From an uncultured Oscillospiraceae bacterium (GTDB lineage Bacteria; Bacillota; Clostridia; Oscillospirales; Oscillospiraceae): 33,447 bases of DNA. Location of the stretch: the NCBI GenBank assembly GCA_934667815.1, contig CAKUMO010000027.1, positions 1-33,447 on the forward strand. The letters are read 5' to 3'. Each line of letters begins with the position of its first letter. Within the stretch, counting starts at the first letter, position 1. A program made the position numbers and the translations under genes. Shown piece after piece: positions 21,743 to 28,950 of the stretch. The notes below the pieces were generated by a model that was not told where the DNA came from, ran no database searches, and was given only the letters and a program-made list of their open reading frames with translations.

Positions 21743-22987
21743 ATGAGTCATGTCAAGGATCCGTCGCTTGCGGAATACGGCCGGATGAAGATCGCGTGGG
21801 TGCAGGATTTTATGCCCGCGCTCGTCGCCATCCGGGAGCGCTTTGAACGAGAAAAGCCCTTTGCTGGCAAGAAAATCACCCTGTCCATCCATATGGAGGC
21901 CAAAACCGCCTTCCTTGCGCTGTGTCTTGCGGCGGGCGGCGCGGAGGTCCACGCGACGGGCTGCAACCCCCTGTCCACGCAGGACGATGTGGCGGCGGGG
22001 CTTGCCTCTCTGGGCGTCGAGACTTATGCCATCCACGGGGTGAACGGGGAGGAATATGAAAAGCTGCTCGTCGAGGCACTGTCCTGCCGCCCTGATTTGA
22101 TTATTGACGACGGCGGCGACCTTTTAGACCTGTTGACGGGAAAATATCCGGAGCTTGGCGAAAATGTCATCGGCGGCGCGGAGCAGACGACCACGGGCGT
22201 GCACCGGCTGCACGCGCGCGCAAAGGCCGGCATGCTGCCCTTCCCGATGATGAACGTCAACGACGCGAAGTGCAAGCACTATTATGACAATAAATACGGT
22301 ACCGGCCAGTCCGTCTGGGATGCCATTATGCACACGACGAATCTGCTCGTCGCGGGAAAGACCGTCGTTGTTGCGGGCTACGGCTATTGCGGCCGCGGCG
22401 TTGCGATGCGGGCAAAAGGCATGGGTGCGAATGTGATCGTCACGGAGATCGACCCCATCAAGGCGCTTGAGGCGTCCATGGACGGCTGCCGCGTGCTGCC
22501 GATGGATGAGGCTGCGCCGCTGGGCGACATTTTTGTCACTACGACCGGCTGCCGCGACGTTTTGACGCGCCGCCATTTTGAAAAGATGAAAAATAACGCC
22601 TTCCTTTCCAACGCCGGGCATTTCAATGTTGAGGTCAACGGCGCGGAGCTGGAGGAAATGGCCGTGCGCGTCTATAAGCGCCGCAACGACATCGTCGGCT
22701 ATGAGCTGCCGGACGGCCGCGTTTTGAATCTGCTGGCTGAGGGCCGACTTGTGAATTTGGCCTCCGGCAATGGTCATCCGGCCGAGATCATGGACACCAG
22801 CTTCTCGGTGCACGCGCTCGCGCTGGAGTATCTGCTTCGGCATGCGGGAGCGCTGGAGACAAAGGTCTACGAGGTACCGCAGGAGATCGACGACGAAGTC
22901 GCACGGCTCAAGCTGCGCGGCGCGGGTCTGTGCGTCGATACGCTCACACCGGAGCAGAAAGCGTACATGGCAGGCTGGAAGGTCTGA
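21743..22987 (+). CDS. ahcY: Adenosylhomocysteinase (S-adenosylhomocysteine hydrolase)
   Basis: 414 residues. It reversibly splits S-adenosylhomocysteine into adenosine and homocysteine using bound NAD, relieving product inhibition of methyltransferases. Substrate-domain motifs are present: SIHMEAKTAFLA, the GCNPLSTQDDVAA block, GGAEQTTTGVHRL and NVNDAKCKHYYDNKYGTGQS (with the catalytic Lys and Asp pairs). The NAD Rossmann motif is VVVAGYGYCGRGVA (about 208-221), followed by EIDPIKALEA. FLSNAGHFNVE and SVHALALEYLL complete the family. It is shorter than the eukaryotic type and ends at MAGWKV, like other short prokaryotic forms. AAGGAGGT lies ahead of the ATG. Confidence 0.96.
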   Translation: MSHVKDPSLAEYGRMKIAWVQDFMPALVAIRERFEREKPFAGKKITLSIHMEAKTAFLALCLAAGGAEVHATGCNPLSTQDDVAAGLASLGVETYAIHGVNGEEYEKLLVEALSCRPDLIIDDGGDLLDLLTGKYPELGENVIGGAEQTTTGVHRLHARAKAGMLPFPMMNVNDAKCKHYYDNKYGTGQSVWDAIMHTTNLLVAGKTVVVAGYGYCGRGVAMRAKGMGANVIVTEIDPIKALEASMDGCRVLPMDEAAPLGDIFVTTTGCRDVLTRRHFEKMKNNAFLSNAGHFNVEVNGAELEEMAVRVYKRRNDIVGYELPDGRVLNLLAEGRLVNLASGNGHPAEIMDTSFSVHALALEYLLRHAGALETKVYEVPQEIDDEVARLKLRGAGLCVDTLTPEQKAYMAGWKV

Positions 22988-23052
22988 TTTTACATCAAAA
23001 TGCAGGGAGCGCCCTGTGTCAGTTTATCGAAGAAGAACTGTTAGACAAATTA

Positions 23053-23080
23053 AAGTGCGCTGCAAAAGCAGCGCACTTTT
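23053..23080 (+). terminator. Terminator after ahcY
   Basis: An 11-bp stem AAGTGCGCTGC (23053-23063) with GCAGCGCACTT (23068-23078), loop AAAA, then TT. The whole 26-base unit recurs identically at 23334-23359. Confidence 0.75.
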
Positions 23081-23300
23081 CAGACTGTCAAAAAAGTCCG
23101 TAATCGTCAAAAACGATTCACAATTCAGCGGATTTTTACTCTCTGGATTTCATTTACAAAAGTGGGGGCTTCCAAACTATATAGTCTGAAAACCGGCTTG
23201 CAGCGCAAGGATTTTGACTTACTGCGCAACTCACGCCCTACCGTACCTATGTACGCCGACGAGCGTGAGTTGCTTATCTTCCGAACTTTTTCGCAGTCTG
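23081..23300. repeat. MITE-like intergenic element with CAGACTG inverted ends
   Basis: The segment begins CAGACTGTCAAAAAAGTCCG and ends CCGAACTTTTTCGCAGTCTG, giving imperfect terminal inverted repeats of about 20 bases (CAGACTG..AAAAA). Inside there are AATCG...CGATT (23103-23119) and a long hairpin with arms CAACTCACGC and GCGTGAGTTG (about 23228-23272) capped by CGTAC/GTACG. There is no credible coding sequence with a ribosome site. It sits between two copies of the same terminator hairpin. Its relation to the element at 20408-20601 suggests a dispersed non-autonomous repeat. Confidence 0.5.
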
Positions 23301-23301
23301 T

Positions 23302-23359
23302 CAGCGTGCCGAAAAGAGTTTTTCGACACGCTGAAGTGCGCTGCAAAAGCAGCGCACTT
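23302..23359 (-). terminator. Tandem hairpins after dpaB
   Basis: A near-perfect stem CAGCGTGCCGAAAA (23302-23315) pairs with TTTTTCGACACGCTG (23319-23333). Directly adjoining is the AAGTGCGCTGC/GCAGCGCACTT hairpin (23334-23359), one base from the dpaB stop. On the minus strand the second would act first, without a clean T-run, and the first follows. Confidence 0.6.
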
Positions 23360-23360
23360 T

Positions 23361-23930
23361 TTATAGCAGAATCGGCTGGATTTGCCGCCCTTGCAGAGCG
23401 GCGGCGGCCGTCTCCGGCAGCCTTGTCAGGTCGGCCACGAGGCTGTACGGCTTTTTCTCCGGAGCATCCTGCCCGAAGGGGACAAAATAGTAGTGCTTGC
23501 GGTTCAGAAGCCGCCCGATGCTCTCGGCGCTGGCGGACAGACCGTCGTTGGTTGAGACGGCCAGCACGACAGGCCGGGCGTTGCGCAGATGCGCCTTGCA
23601 GGCAAAGGTAACGGGGCTGTCCGCGATGCCATAGGCCAGCTTGCCGAGGGTGTTGCCGGTGCAGGGGGCGATAATCAGAAGGTCGAGCGTCGCCTTTGGT
23701 CCGAAAGGCTCGACGGCGGGCAGGGTATGCAGAATCGGCGTACCGCAGATCGCTTCGATCTCCTCGCGGAAATCGGCGGCTGTGCCGAACCGGCTGTCCG
23801 TTTCAAAGGACGCGCCGGACAAAATGGGCAGGACGCGATACGTCGCCGAGAGCGTGCGCAGCGCGTCAATGGCCTTGCGAAAGGTGCAGAAGGAGCCGCA
23901 CATCGCAAAGCCGACGGTCGGTTTGTTCAT
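23361..23930 (-). CDS. dpaB: Dipicolinate synthase subunit B
   Basis: 189 residues of the SpoVFB/DpaB flavoprotein-like family. The N-terminal VGFAMCGSFCTFRKAIDAL and the later LIIAPCTGNTLGKLAYGIADSPV and RPVVLAVSTNDGLSASAE segments are hallmarks of this family and of related phosphopantothenoylcysteine decarboxylase-type flavoproteins. With DpaA it makes dipicolinic acid from dihydrodipicolinate-pathway intermediates in the mother cell. DPA is then packed into the spore core for heat resistance. It starts 10 bases after the dpaA stop, so the two are one transcript. Confidence 0.94.
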   Translation of the reverse strand: MNKPTVGFAMCGSFCTFRKAIDALRTLSATYRVLPILSGASFETDSRFGTAADFREEIEAICGTPILHTLPAVEPFGPKATLDLLIIAPCTGNTLGKLAYGIADSPVTFACKAHLRNARPVVLAVSTNDGLSASAESIGRLLNRKHYYFVPFGQDAPEKKPYSLVADLTRLPETAAAALQGRQIQPILL

Positions 23931-23940
23931 GAAAATGACC

Positions 23941-24756
23941 TCACTCGTTCAGATTTTCAACGCAGTCGGCATAGAGCCGGCCGGCGGTCTCCGGTGCGCA
24001 CAGGCCGGGCAGACCCGGCGCGAAGTGATAGCGCAGACCGTGCGCGCGGCAGACCTCCTCGGAAATGCCGCCCGGCCTGGAGGCAAGCTCAATCAGGACG
24101 CATGCGGGATTGACGGCCTCGAGCTGCTGCGGCGTCAGGACGGGCGCAGGCACGGTGTTGAATAAAAAATCCGCCTCGCCAAGCCCGCAAAGGCCTGCGC
24201 CAAGCCCACTGGCACGCATTCCCATGGCCTGCGCCAACGCACGGTCGGCGGGCTTTCGCGCGGCGACGGTCACGCCGGCGGAGAGTGCGTGCAGCTTCTG
24301 CGCGAGTATCTTGCCCACACGCCCGAAGCCGAGCACAAGACAGCGTGCGCCGTGCAACGTGATGCCGGAAGCGTCAATGGCGAGGCGGATTGCACCCTCG
24401 GCGGTGGGAATGGCGTTCAGCGTTGTCATAGGCTCGCTGCCGTAGAGGTCAAAAACACTCGCGCCCGTGCGCTCAAAGGCAGCACGCTGCGTGCCGAACA
24501 ATGCGCCGTAGACCTTTGCCGTCGGTTCGAGCCGTTCGACGAGCGCCGCAATGGCAAGCGCCTCGCGCCCGCGTAGATATTCGCCCTGAAAGGACGGAAA
24601 GGGCAGCAGCACATGCCCGGAGAGCCGGTCGGGGAGCGGCCAGCTCTCCAGCCCCGGCACACCGTGCGGAATTGCGACGCAGCCGTGCGCACGAAGCTGC
24701 TCGACCGCCCAGAACTGCCGCCGGTCGCCGCAGAAAACATGGTAGGTTTCCGCCAT
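23941..24756 (-). CDS. dpaA: Dipicolinate synthase subunit A
   Basis: 271 residues from the ATG at 24756, with AAAGGATG upstream. An in-frame start at 24789 lacks a ribosome site. The N-terminal domain (YHVFCGDRRQFWAVEQL, about 4-20) is typical of DpaA. A Rossmann NAD(P)-binding motif CLVLGFGRVGKILAQKL (about 149-165) and the later DFLFNTVPAPVLTPQQLEAV follow, as in shikimate/lactate-dehydrogenase-like folds of SpoVFA. The enzyme forms dipicolinate during late sporulation. Its presence marks the host as a spore former. Some Clostridia lack dpaAB and use EtfA instead, so this lineage has the Bacillus-like route. Confidence 0.94.
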   Translation of the reverse strand: MAETYHVFCGDRRQFWAVEQLRAHGCVAIPHGVPGLESWPLPDRLSGHVLLPFPSFQGEYLRGREALAIAALVERLEPTAKVYGALFGTQRAAFERTGASVFDLYGSEPMTTLNAIPTAEGAIRLAIDASGITLHGARCLVLGFGRVGKILAQKLHALSAGVTVAARKPADRALAQAMGMRASGLGAGLCGLGEADFLFNTVPAPVLTPQQLEAVNPACVLIELASRPGGISEEVCRAHGLRYHFAPGLPGLCAPETAGRLYADCVENLNE

Positions 24757-24777
24757 GAAAACACATCCTTTCTGCTC

Positions 24778-24806
24778 CAATCTATGCAAATTTCACGCCG
24801 ACGGTG
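24778..24806 (-). promoter_or_regulatory. Possible sigma-K-like promoter of dpaAB
   Basis: On the minus strand, CACC (24803-24806), a 16-base spacer and CATAGATTG (24778-24786) come close to the mother-cell sigma-K pattern (-35 CAC, -10 CATAnnnTA) and lie 20-50 bases ahead of dpaA. No good sigma-A promoter was seen on this strand. This is a pattern match only. Confidence 0.3.
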
Positions 24807-24814
24807 AAAAAAAG

Positions 24815-24843
24815 TTGTCAAGCCGCGCAGGATGCGTTATAAT
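24815..24843 (+). promoter_or_regulatory. Promoter of the DUF4364 gene
   Basis: TTGTCA (24815-24820), 17 bases and a perfect TATAAT (24838-24843), shortly ahead of the AAGGGGG ribosome site. Confidence 0.75.
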
Positions 24844-24869
24844 GAAAAAAAGTGAAGGGGGAAGTATTT

Positions 24870-25406
24870 ATGGAGCGCCACGGCTTTATTCACGATATGT
24901 TGGATGTGAAGGTTCTGCTGCTGTTTATCCTGTCGCGCGTCGCGTACCCGATCGACCTGCAAAAAATCTATGAGCTGTCCTATCAGGACGACGGCCTGAG
25001 CTATTTCGACGTGGCGCAGGCGGTGCCGCAGATGCTCGAGTCCGGCCATCTGGAAAAGACCGACGACGAGCGCTATGTCATCACGGAAAAGGGCCGCGAG
25101 GCCTGCACCGTCACGCAGGACACCATCGCTTTTCCGGTTTTGCAGCGGGCCGAGGCCGCCGTGGATGCCTACAATCGTGCGGTTCGCCGCAGCAGCTTTA
25201 TCAAAACGAAGGTGCAGCCGCGCGAAGGCGGCGATTATTCCGTTCTGCTGACATTGAACGACGAGGCCGGCGACCTGATGCGGCTGGAGCTGATGGCACC
25301 CACGCAGAAGCAGGCTGTCCTGCTGGCCAACGCCTTTGCCAAGCGCGGCGAGAAGGTTTATCAGGCAATCATGGACAAGCTGCTCGCACCCTCCGAGGGG
25401 ACTTGA
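24870..25406 (+). CDS. DUF4364 family protein (winged-helix-like)
   Basis: 178 residues from the ATG at 24870 with AAGGGGGAAG upstream. A start at 24852 would overlap that site. The N-terminal ~80 residues have a winged-helix look: DVKVLLLFILSRVAYPIDLQ, YFDVAQAVPQMLESGHLEK and YVITEKGREAC, as in PadR/MarR-type regulators. The C-terminal part (about 85-178) is a mixed alpha/beta domain (YSVLLTLNDEAGDLMRLEL). The DUF4364 family is widespread in Clostridia and thought to be DNA-binding, but no target is known. It stands alone, transcribed divergently from dpaAB. Confidence 0.82.
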   Translation: MERHGFIHDMLDVKVLLLFILSRVAYPIDLQKIYELSYQDDGLSYFDVAQAVPQMLESGHLEKTDDERYVITEKGREACTVTQDTIAFPVLQRAEAAVDAYNRAVRRSSFIKTKVQPREGGDYSVLLTLNDEAGDLMRLELMAPTQKQAVLLANAFAKRGEKVYQAIMDKLLAPSEGT

Positions 25407-25431
25407 AATTTTCCGGAAAGTGTGGTACAAT
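25403..25431 (+). promoter_or_regulatory. Promoter of the hibernation factor gene
   Basis: TTGAAA (25403-25408), 17 bases and TACAAT (25426-25431). The -35 overlaps the stop codon of the DUF4364 gene. Confidence 0.65.
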
Positions 25432-25501
25432 AAGGACGGAAAGTTCCAAAGGAGCTTTTCAGGATACCCGTACAACCGAACATTGAAAGGAGCGACTTAC
25501 T

Positions 25502-26038
25502 ATGAAATTCCAGTTCACCGAGAAAAAAGTCAGCTTGCCCGCAAGCGTCCACGCTTACGCCGAAAAGAAAGTGATGAAGCTGGAGCGTTTTTTCAAAGAT
25601 GATGCGGAGGCACTTGTCGCCTTTTCTGTAGAAAAAGACCGTAATCGCGCTGAGATTACGGTTCACGCTGCAAACACCTATTTCCGTGCAAGCGAGGCGA
25701 CCTCGGACATGTATGCGTCCATCGACGCCGCCGTTGCGACCATCGAGCGTCAGATTCGCAAGAACAAGACGCGTCTGGCACGCCGCCTGCGTCAGGATGC
25801 GTTCGTACGCAGCCCGGAGGTCACGTCCTTTGCACCGGAGGCCGAGGAGGGTGCGTTCGAGATCGTGCGTACCAAGCAGTTCCCGATGAAGCCCATGACG
25901 CGCGAGGAAGCCATTTTGCAGATGAATCTGCTGGAGCACAACTTCTTTGCGTTCCGCGACGAGGAAAATGACGAAGCCTTTGCAGTGGTCTACAAGAGAA
26001 ACGACGGCGGCTATGGCCTGATCGAAGATATTAAGTAA
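25502..26038 (+). CDS. hpf: Ribosome hibernation-promoting factor, long form
   Basis: 178 residues, the length of the long HPF that dimerises ribosomes into 100S particles by itself. The N-terminal domain (about 1-95) has the RaiA/YfiA beta-alpha fold: FQFTEKKVSLPASVHAYAEKKV and AEITVHAANTYFRASEATSDMYASIDAAV-type segments (split here). After a charged linker, the C-terminal dimerisation domain (about 120-178) reads EIVRTKQFPMKPMTREEAI and QMNLLEHNFFAFRDEE, then the final GGYGLIEDI. AAAGGAG precedes the ATG. It acts in stationary phase and stress, binding the 30S decoding region. Confidence 0.95.
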   Translation: MKFQFTEKKVSLPASVHAYAEKKVMKLERFFKDDAEALVAFSVEKDRNRAEITVHAANTYFRASEATSDMYASIDAAVATIERQIRKNKTRLARRLRQDAFVRSPEVTSFAPEAEEGAFEIVRTKQFPMKPMTREEAILQMNLLEHNFFAFRDEENDEAFAVVYKRNDGGYGLIEDIK

Positions 26039-26054
26039 GCTATGAAAATCAAAA

Positions 26055-26085
26055 CCCGAGGCTGGGAAACCAGCCTCGGGTTTTT
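26055..26085 (+). terminator. Terminator after hpf
   Basis: A perfect 11-bp stem CCCGAGGCTGG with CCAGCCTCGGG, loop GAAA, followed by TTTTT. Confidence 0.92.
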
Positions 26086-26090
26086 GGTAT

Positions 26091-26120
26091 AAAAAGCAGG
26101 GAGCCGAAGCTCCCTGCTTT
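26091..26120 (-). terminator. Terminator after the purine permease
   Basis: On the minus strand AGCAGGGAGC, loop TTCG, GCTCCCTGCT is followed by TTTTTATACC, 15 bases beyond the stop codon. Confidence 0.92.
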
Positions 26121-26134
26121 GGTTTTGAAAAAGA

Positions 26135-27562
26135 TTAGCGGGCGAGGAAGAACATGGCGGTGAACAGAGCGCCGATGACCCATGTGCCGGCGTTGATCTC
26201 CTTGATCTTGCCGGTGAAGATGCGGATGAAGATGTAGGAGATGAGACCGAAAGCGATGCCGTAAGAGATGTTATAGGAGAACGGCATGATGGCCATAGTC
26301 AGGAACGCGGGAACGGCTTCCGCAGGATCGCCCCACTCGATGTTCTTGACGCCGCCGATCATCAGAATGCCGACATAGATCAGAGCTGCGGCAGTAGCGC
26401 AGGACGGAATCAGAGCGGCGACCGGAGCGAGGAACATGGCGATGAGGAACATCGCAGCGGTGAACATGGAGGACAGACCGGTACGGCCGCCTTCCGCGAC
26501 ACCGGCGGAGGACTCGACGAAGGTAGTGACGGTGGAGGTGCCGCAGACGGCACCGAAGCAGGTGGCGATGGCGTCAGCCAGCATAGCCTTGTCCATATTG
26601 GGGACGTTGCCCTTCTCGTCGAGCAGGTTGCCGACGGAGCAGGCGCCGAACAGAGTGCCGAGGGTATCGAACATATCGACCATGCAGAAGGCGAGCATCG
26701 TGGTTGCAAAGGTGACGATAAAGCTGCCGGTGCCGTTGGCGCCGATCCATGCGGAGAAGTTAAAGCCTTCCGTAAAGACCTTGGCAACGGAGAGCTGGAA
26801 GAAATCCTTGAAGGGCTGGAGGACGTTCATGGACAGAGCGCCCTGCACGGCTTCCTTGTAGAAGTCCTTCACGGTGGTCAGACCAAGAACGTAATAGAGA
26901 ACGGCGGAGCCGAGAATGCCCCAGAACACAGCGCCCTTGACCTTCTTCTTGGACATTGCACCGATGGCAATGACGGCGATGATCGTGATGAGCAGCGGCA
27001 TGATGATCGGCCAGGTGACATTTTCGTTGAACACGATGTTGAACGAGTGCAGGTCAACGAGGGTCGAGTCGCTGTTGACGATGATGCCGGCATTCTGCAG
27101 GCCGAGGAACGCGATGAACAGGCCGATACCGGCGGAGATCGCAGCCTTGACAGCCTTCGGAATGGCGTCGAAAATCACGCGGCGGAGGCCGGTGACGGTC
27201 AGGAGGATGAAGACGATGCCGTCAACCAGAACCATGACCAGCGCGTTTGCATAGGAGAAGCCCATGCCAACACAGACAGAGTATACGAAGAATGCGTTCA
27301 GACCCATGCCGGAGGCCTGCGCAAGAGGAAGATTCGACAGCAGTCCGATCAGGACGGTGCCGACCACGGCGGAAAGTGCGGTTGCAACATAAATTGCGCC
27401 GTAACTTACGCCGAGAACGTTCGTGCCGTCACCGAAGGGGTTGGCGAACATGTTGGCGTTGACCATCAGAATGTAGGCCATTGCCATGAACGTGGTAATA
27501 CCGGCGAGAAGTTCAGTTTTTACTGTTGTACCATGTTTCTTCAGTCCAAAGAACTTTTCCAT
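26135..27562 (-). CDS. NCS2/AzgA-family purine base permease
   Basis: 475 residues from the ATG at 27562 with AGGAGGT-like GGAGG upstream (AGTGGAGGTATTTC). It has about 12-14 hydrophobic segments. Family markers include the opening FFGLKKHGTTVKTELLAGITTF, MAYILMVNANMF, the PLAQASGMGLNAFFVY segment, VFILLTVTGLRRVIFDAIPKA and CFGAVCGTSTVTTFVESSAGVAEGGRTGL (shown here in pieces), which match the AzgA/GhxP/AdeP group of proton-coupled hypoxanthine, guanine and adenine importers. It lies just downstream of the nucleoside ABC operon but has its own promoter and leader, consistent with purine salvage. The preferred base is unknown. Confidence 0.93.
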   Translation of the reverse strand: MEKFFGLKKHGTTVKTELLAGITTFMAMAYILMVNANMFANPFGDGTNVLGVSYGAIYVATALSAVVGTVLIGLLSNLPLAQASGMGLNAFFVYSVCVGMGFSYANALVMVLVDGIVFILLTVTGLRRVIFDAIPKAVKAAISAGIGLFIAFLGLQNAGIIVNSDSTLVDLHSFNIVFNENVTWPIIMPLLITIIAVIAIGAMSKKKVKGAVFWGILGSAVLYYVLGLTTVKDFYKEAVQGALSMNVLQPFKDFFQLSVAKVFTEGFNFSAWIGANGTGSFIVTFATTMLAFCMVDMFDTLGTLFGACSVGNLLDEKGNVPNMDKAMLADAIATCFGAVCGTSTVTTFVESSAGVAEGGRTGLSSMFTAAMFLIAMFLAPVAALIPSCATAAALIYVGILMIGGVKNIEWGDPAEAVPAFLTMAIMPFSYNISYGIAFGLISYIFIRIFTGKIKEINAGTWVIGALFTAMFFLAR

Positions 27563-27676
27563 GAAATACCTCCACTTTTTATTCCGCCGCGAGGCGGTTA
27601 TTCTGTAGGGGAAAGTGCCGCTGCCGCGCGCCTCTGCCCGGCATGAGCAGCGGTCGAAACAGTACCATTTCCTTGC
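27563..27676 (-). promoter_or_regulatory. Structured-looking leader of the purine permease mRNA
   Basis: About 110 bases of transcribed leader contain a perfect 7-bp helix CCGCTGC (minus strand, 27653-27647) with GCAGCGG (27624-27618), an inner TGCC/GGCA, and a second hairpin CCGCCTCGCGGCGG close to the ribosome site. No known purine or xanthine aptamer core was recognised. A 29-codon reading frame starting ATGGTACTG also runs through it but has a badly spaced ribosome site. Confidence 0.35.
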
Positions 27677-27680
27677 ATTT

Positions 27681-27709
27681 ATCATAGCAGAGAATTCACA
27701 GTTTCGCAA
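27681..27709 (-). promoter_or_regulatory. Extended -10 promoter of the purine permease
   Basis: On the minus strand, TTGCGA (27704-27709), 17 bases ending in TGC, and TATGAT (27681-27686). Confidence 0.65.
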
Positions 27710-27898
27710 TCATTTTTTTACATTTGGCGTGTGAAATTTTCAACAAAAAATTTGTGGAAAACTCACAAAAATTTTGGCTTTCTCTGCGCACTTCGAGGGA
27801 AAGTGTTGCAAGAATTGCGATCCGGCGCAGAGAAAAAGAAAGAGGAAATGTTTGAAAAATGAAAGGAAATGCCGGAAAACTGCATGATTATCCACAAA
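27710..27898. other. AT-rich intergenic stretch with one DnaA-box match
   Basis: No ORF with a ribosome site is seen. A perfect TTATCCACA lies at 27888-27896, and a weaker TTTTCCACA (minus strand) at 27753-27761. Two spaced boxes are not enough for an origin. Confidence 0.3.
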
Positions 27899-27931
27899 AA
27901 ACGCTGCCGCACTTCTCATGCAGCAGCGTTA
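27893..27931 (-). terminator. Terminator of the nucleoside ABC operon
   Basis: The stem AACGCTGC (27900-27907) pairs with GCAGCGTT (27923-27930), with further pairing inside. On the minus strand it is followed by TTTTTTGTGG. Confidence 0.8.
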
Positions 27932-27956
27932 TTTCAGATGTTCGTTATTTGAAAAC

Positions 27957-28949
27957 TCAGCGCTCCTCGCGGAAGTAGGACAGGCCTAAACCGGCGGGCG
28001 GCTGTTTCTCGCGGTTGTTGCGCAGGCTGGAAACGACCAGCACGATGACCGTCACGACATAGGGCAGGATCTTGTAGAGCTGCGTAGGGATGAAGGAAAT
28101 CTGCAAGCGCAGATACAGGATCATCAGAGCGCCGAACAGCACGGAACCCCAAATGGCCGAGAGCGGACGCCATGTGCAGAAGATGACCAGTGCGACGGCC
28201 AGCCAGCCGACGCCGGACAGACCCTCGTGGTTCCAGACACAGCCTGCGATGGTCGTGATGTAGACCATGCCGCCAATGGCGGAGATACCGCCGCCGATGA
28301 TGGTGGACAGGTACTTGTAACCGGTGACGTTGATACCGGCGGCGTCCGCGGTCGCAGGAGATTCACCCACGGCGCGCAGATACAGGCCGGAACGGCTCTT
28401 GTTCAGGTACAGGTACAGCACAACGGCCAGAATGACCGCGAGATAGAAGAAGAAGCTGTGGCTGAACAGGATTTTGCCGGCATAGGGAATGTTCTGAAGG
28501 AACTTCGGGAAGGGGGATGCAATGAAGAACGCCTTCAGCTCGTTGCCGATGGCAACATAGCCGCCCTCGCGCACACGCATGAATTCGCCCATGAACTGGC
28601 CGACACCGGTGCCGAAGATGGAGAGCGCAAGACCAGTGACGTTCTGGTTGGCACGCAGGGTGATGGTGATGAAGCTGAAGATCAGCGAGGCGATCGCGCC
28701 GGCGAGGAAAGCAAAGAACAGACCGACGAGAATGGCCACATAGCCATTGGGCGAGGAGGCGAGCTTTTCGTAGTAGAACACGCCGCCAAGACCAAATGCG
28801 CCGCCCATGAACAGAATGCCTTCGACGCCGAGGTTGAGGTTGCCGGATTTTTCCGTCAGGATCTCGCCCAGCGTGCCGAACAGCAGCGGCGTGCCGTAGG
28901 TGACTGCCGCAACGACCAGTGCAATGAATAGAGTAATAAATTGTTCCAT
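27957..28949 (-). CDS. Nucleoside-type ABC transporter permease (second subunit)
   Basis: 330 residues, about 8-10 membrane segments. It belongs to the BPD_transp_2 family used by BMP/NupNOPQ nucleoside importers: GTPLLFGTLGEILTEKSGNLNLGVEGILFMGG is the family start (read in parts), followed by SIFGTGVGQFMGEFMR and YLRAVGESPATADAAGINV, the cytoplasmic loop that contacts the ATPase. The start lies one base after the stop of the first permease. It forms the heteromeric channel with that permease. Confidence 0.92.
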   Translation of the reverse strand: MEQFITLFIALVVAAVTYGTPLLFGTLGEILTEKSGNLNLGVEGILFMGGAFGLGGVFYYEKLASSPNGYVAILVGLFFAFLAGAIASLIFSFITITLRANQNVTGLALSIFGTGVGQFMGEFMRVREGGYVAIGNELKAFFIASPFPKFLQNIPYAGKILFSHSFFFYLAVILAVVLYLYLNKSRSGLYLRAVGESPATADAAGINVTGYKYLSTIIGGGISAIGGMVYITTIAGCVWNHEGLSGVGWLAVALVIFCTWRPLSAIWGSVLFGALMILYLRLQISFIPTQLYKILPYVVTVIVLVVSSLRNNREKQPPAGLGLSYFREER

Positions 28950-28950
28950 A

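Noticed and set aside
27888..27896. Perfect DnaA box TTATCCACA, with a weaker TTTTCCACA at 27753-27761
   Set aside because: There are only two sites, 130 bases apart, with no dnaA/dnaN genes and no unwinding region, so an origin is not supported.
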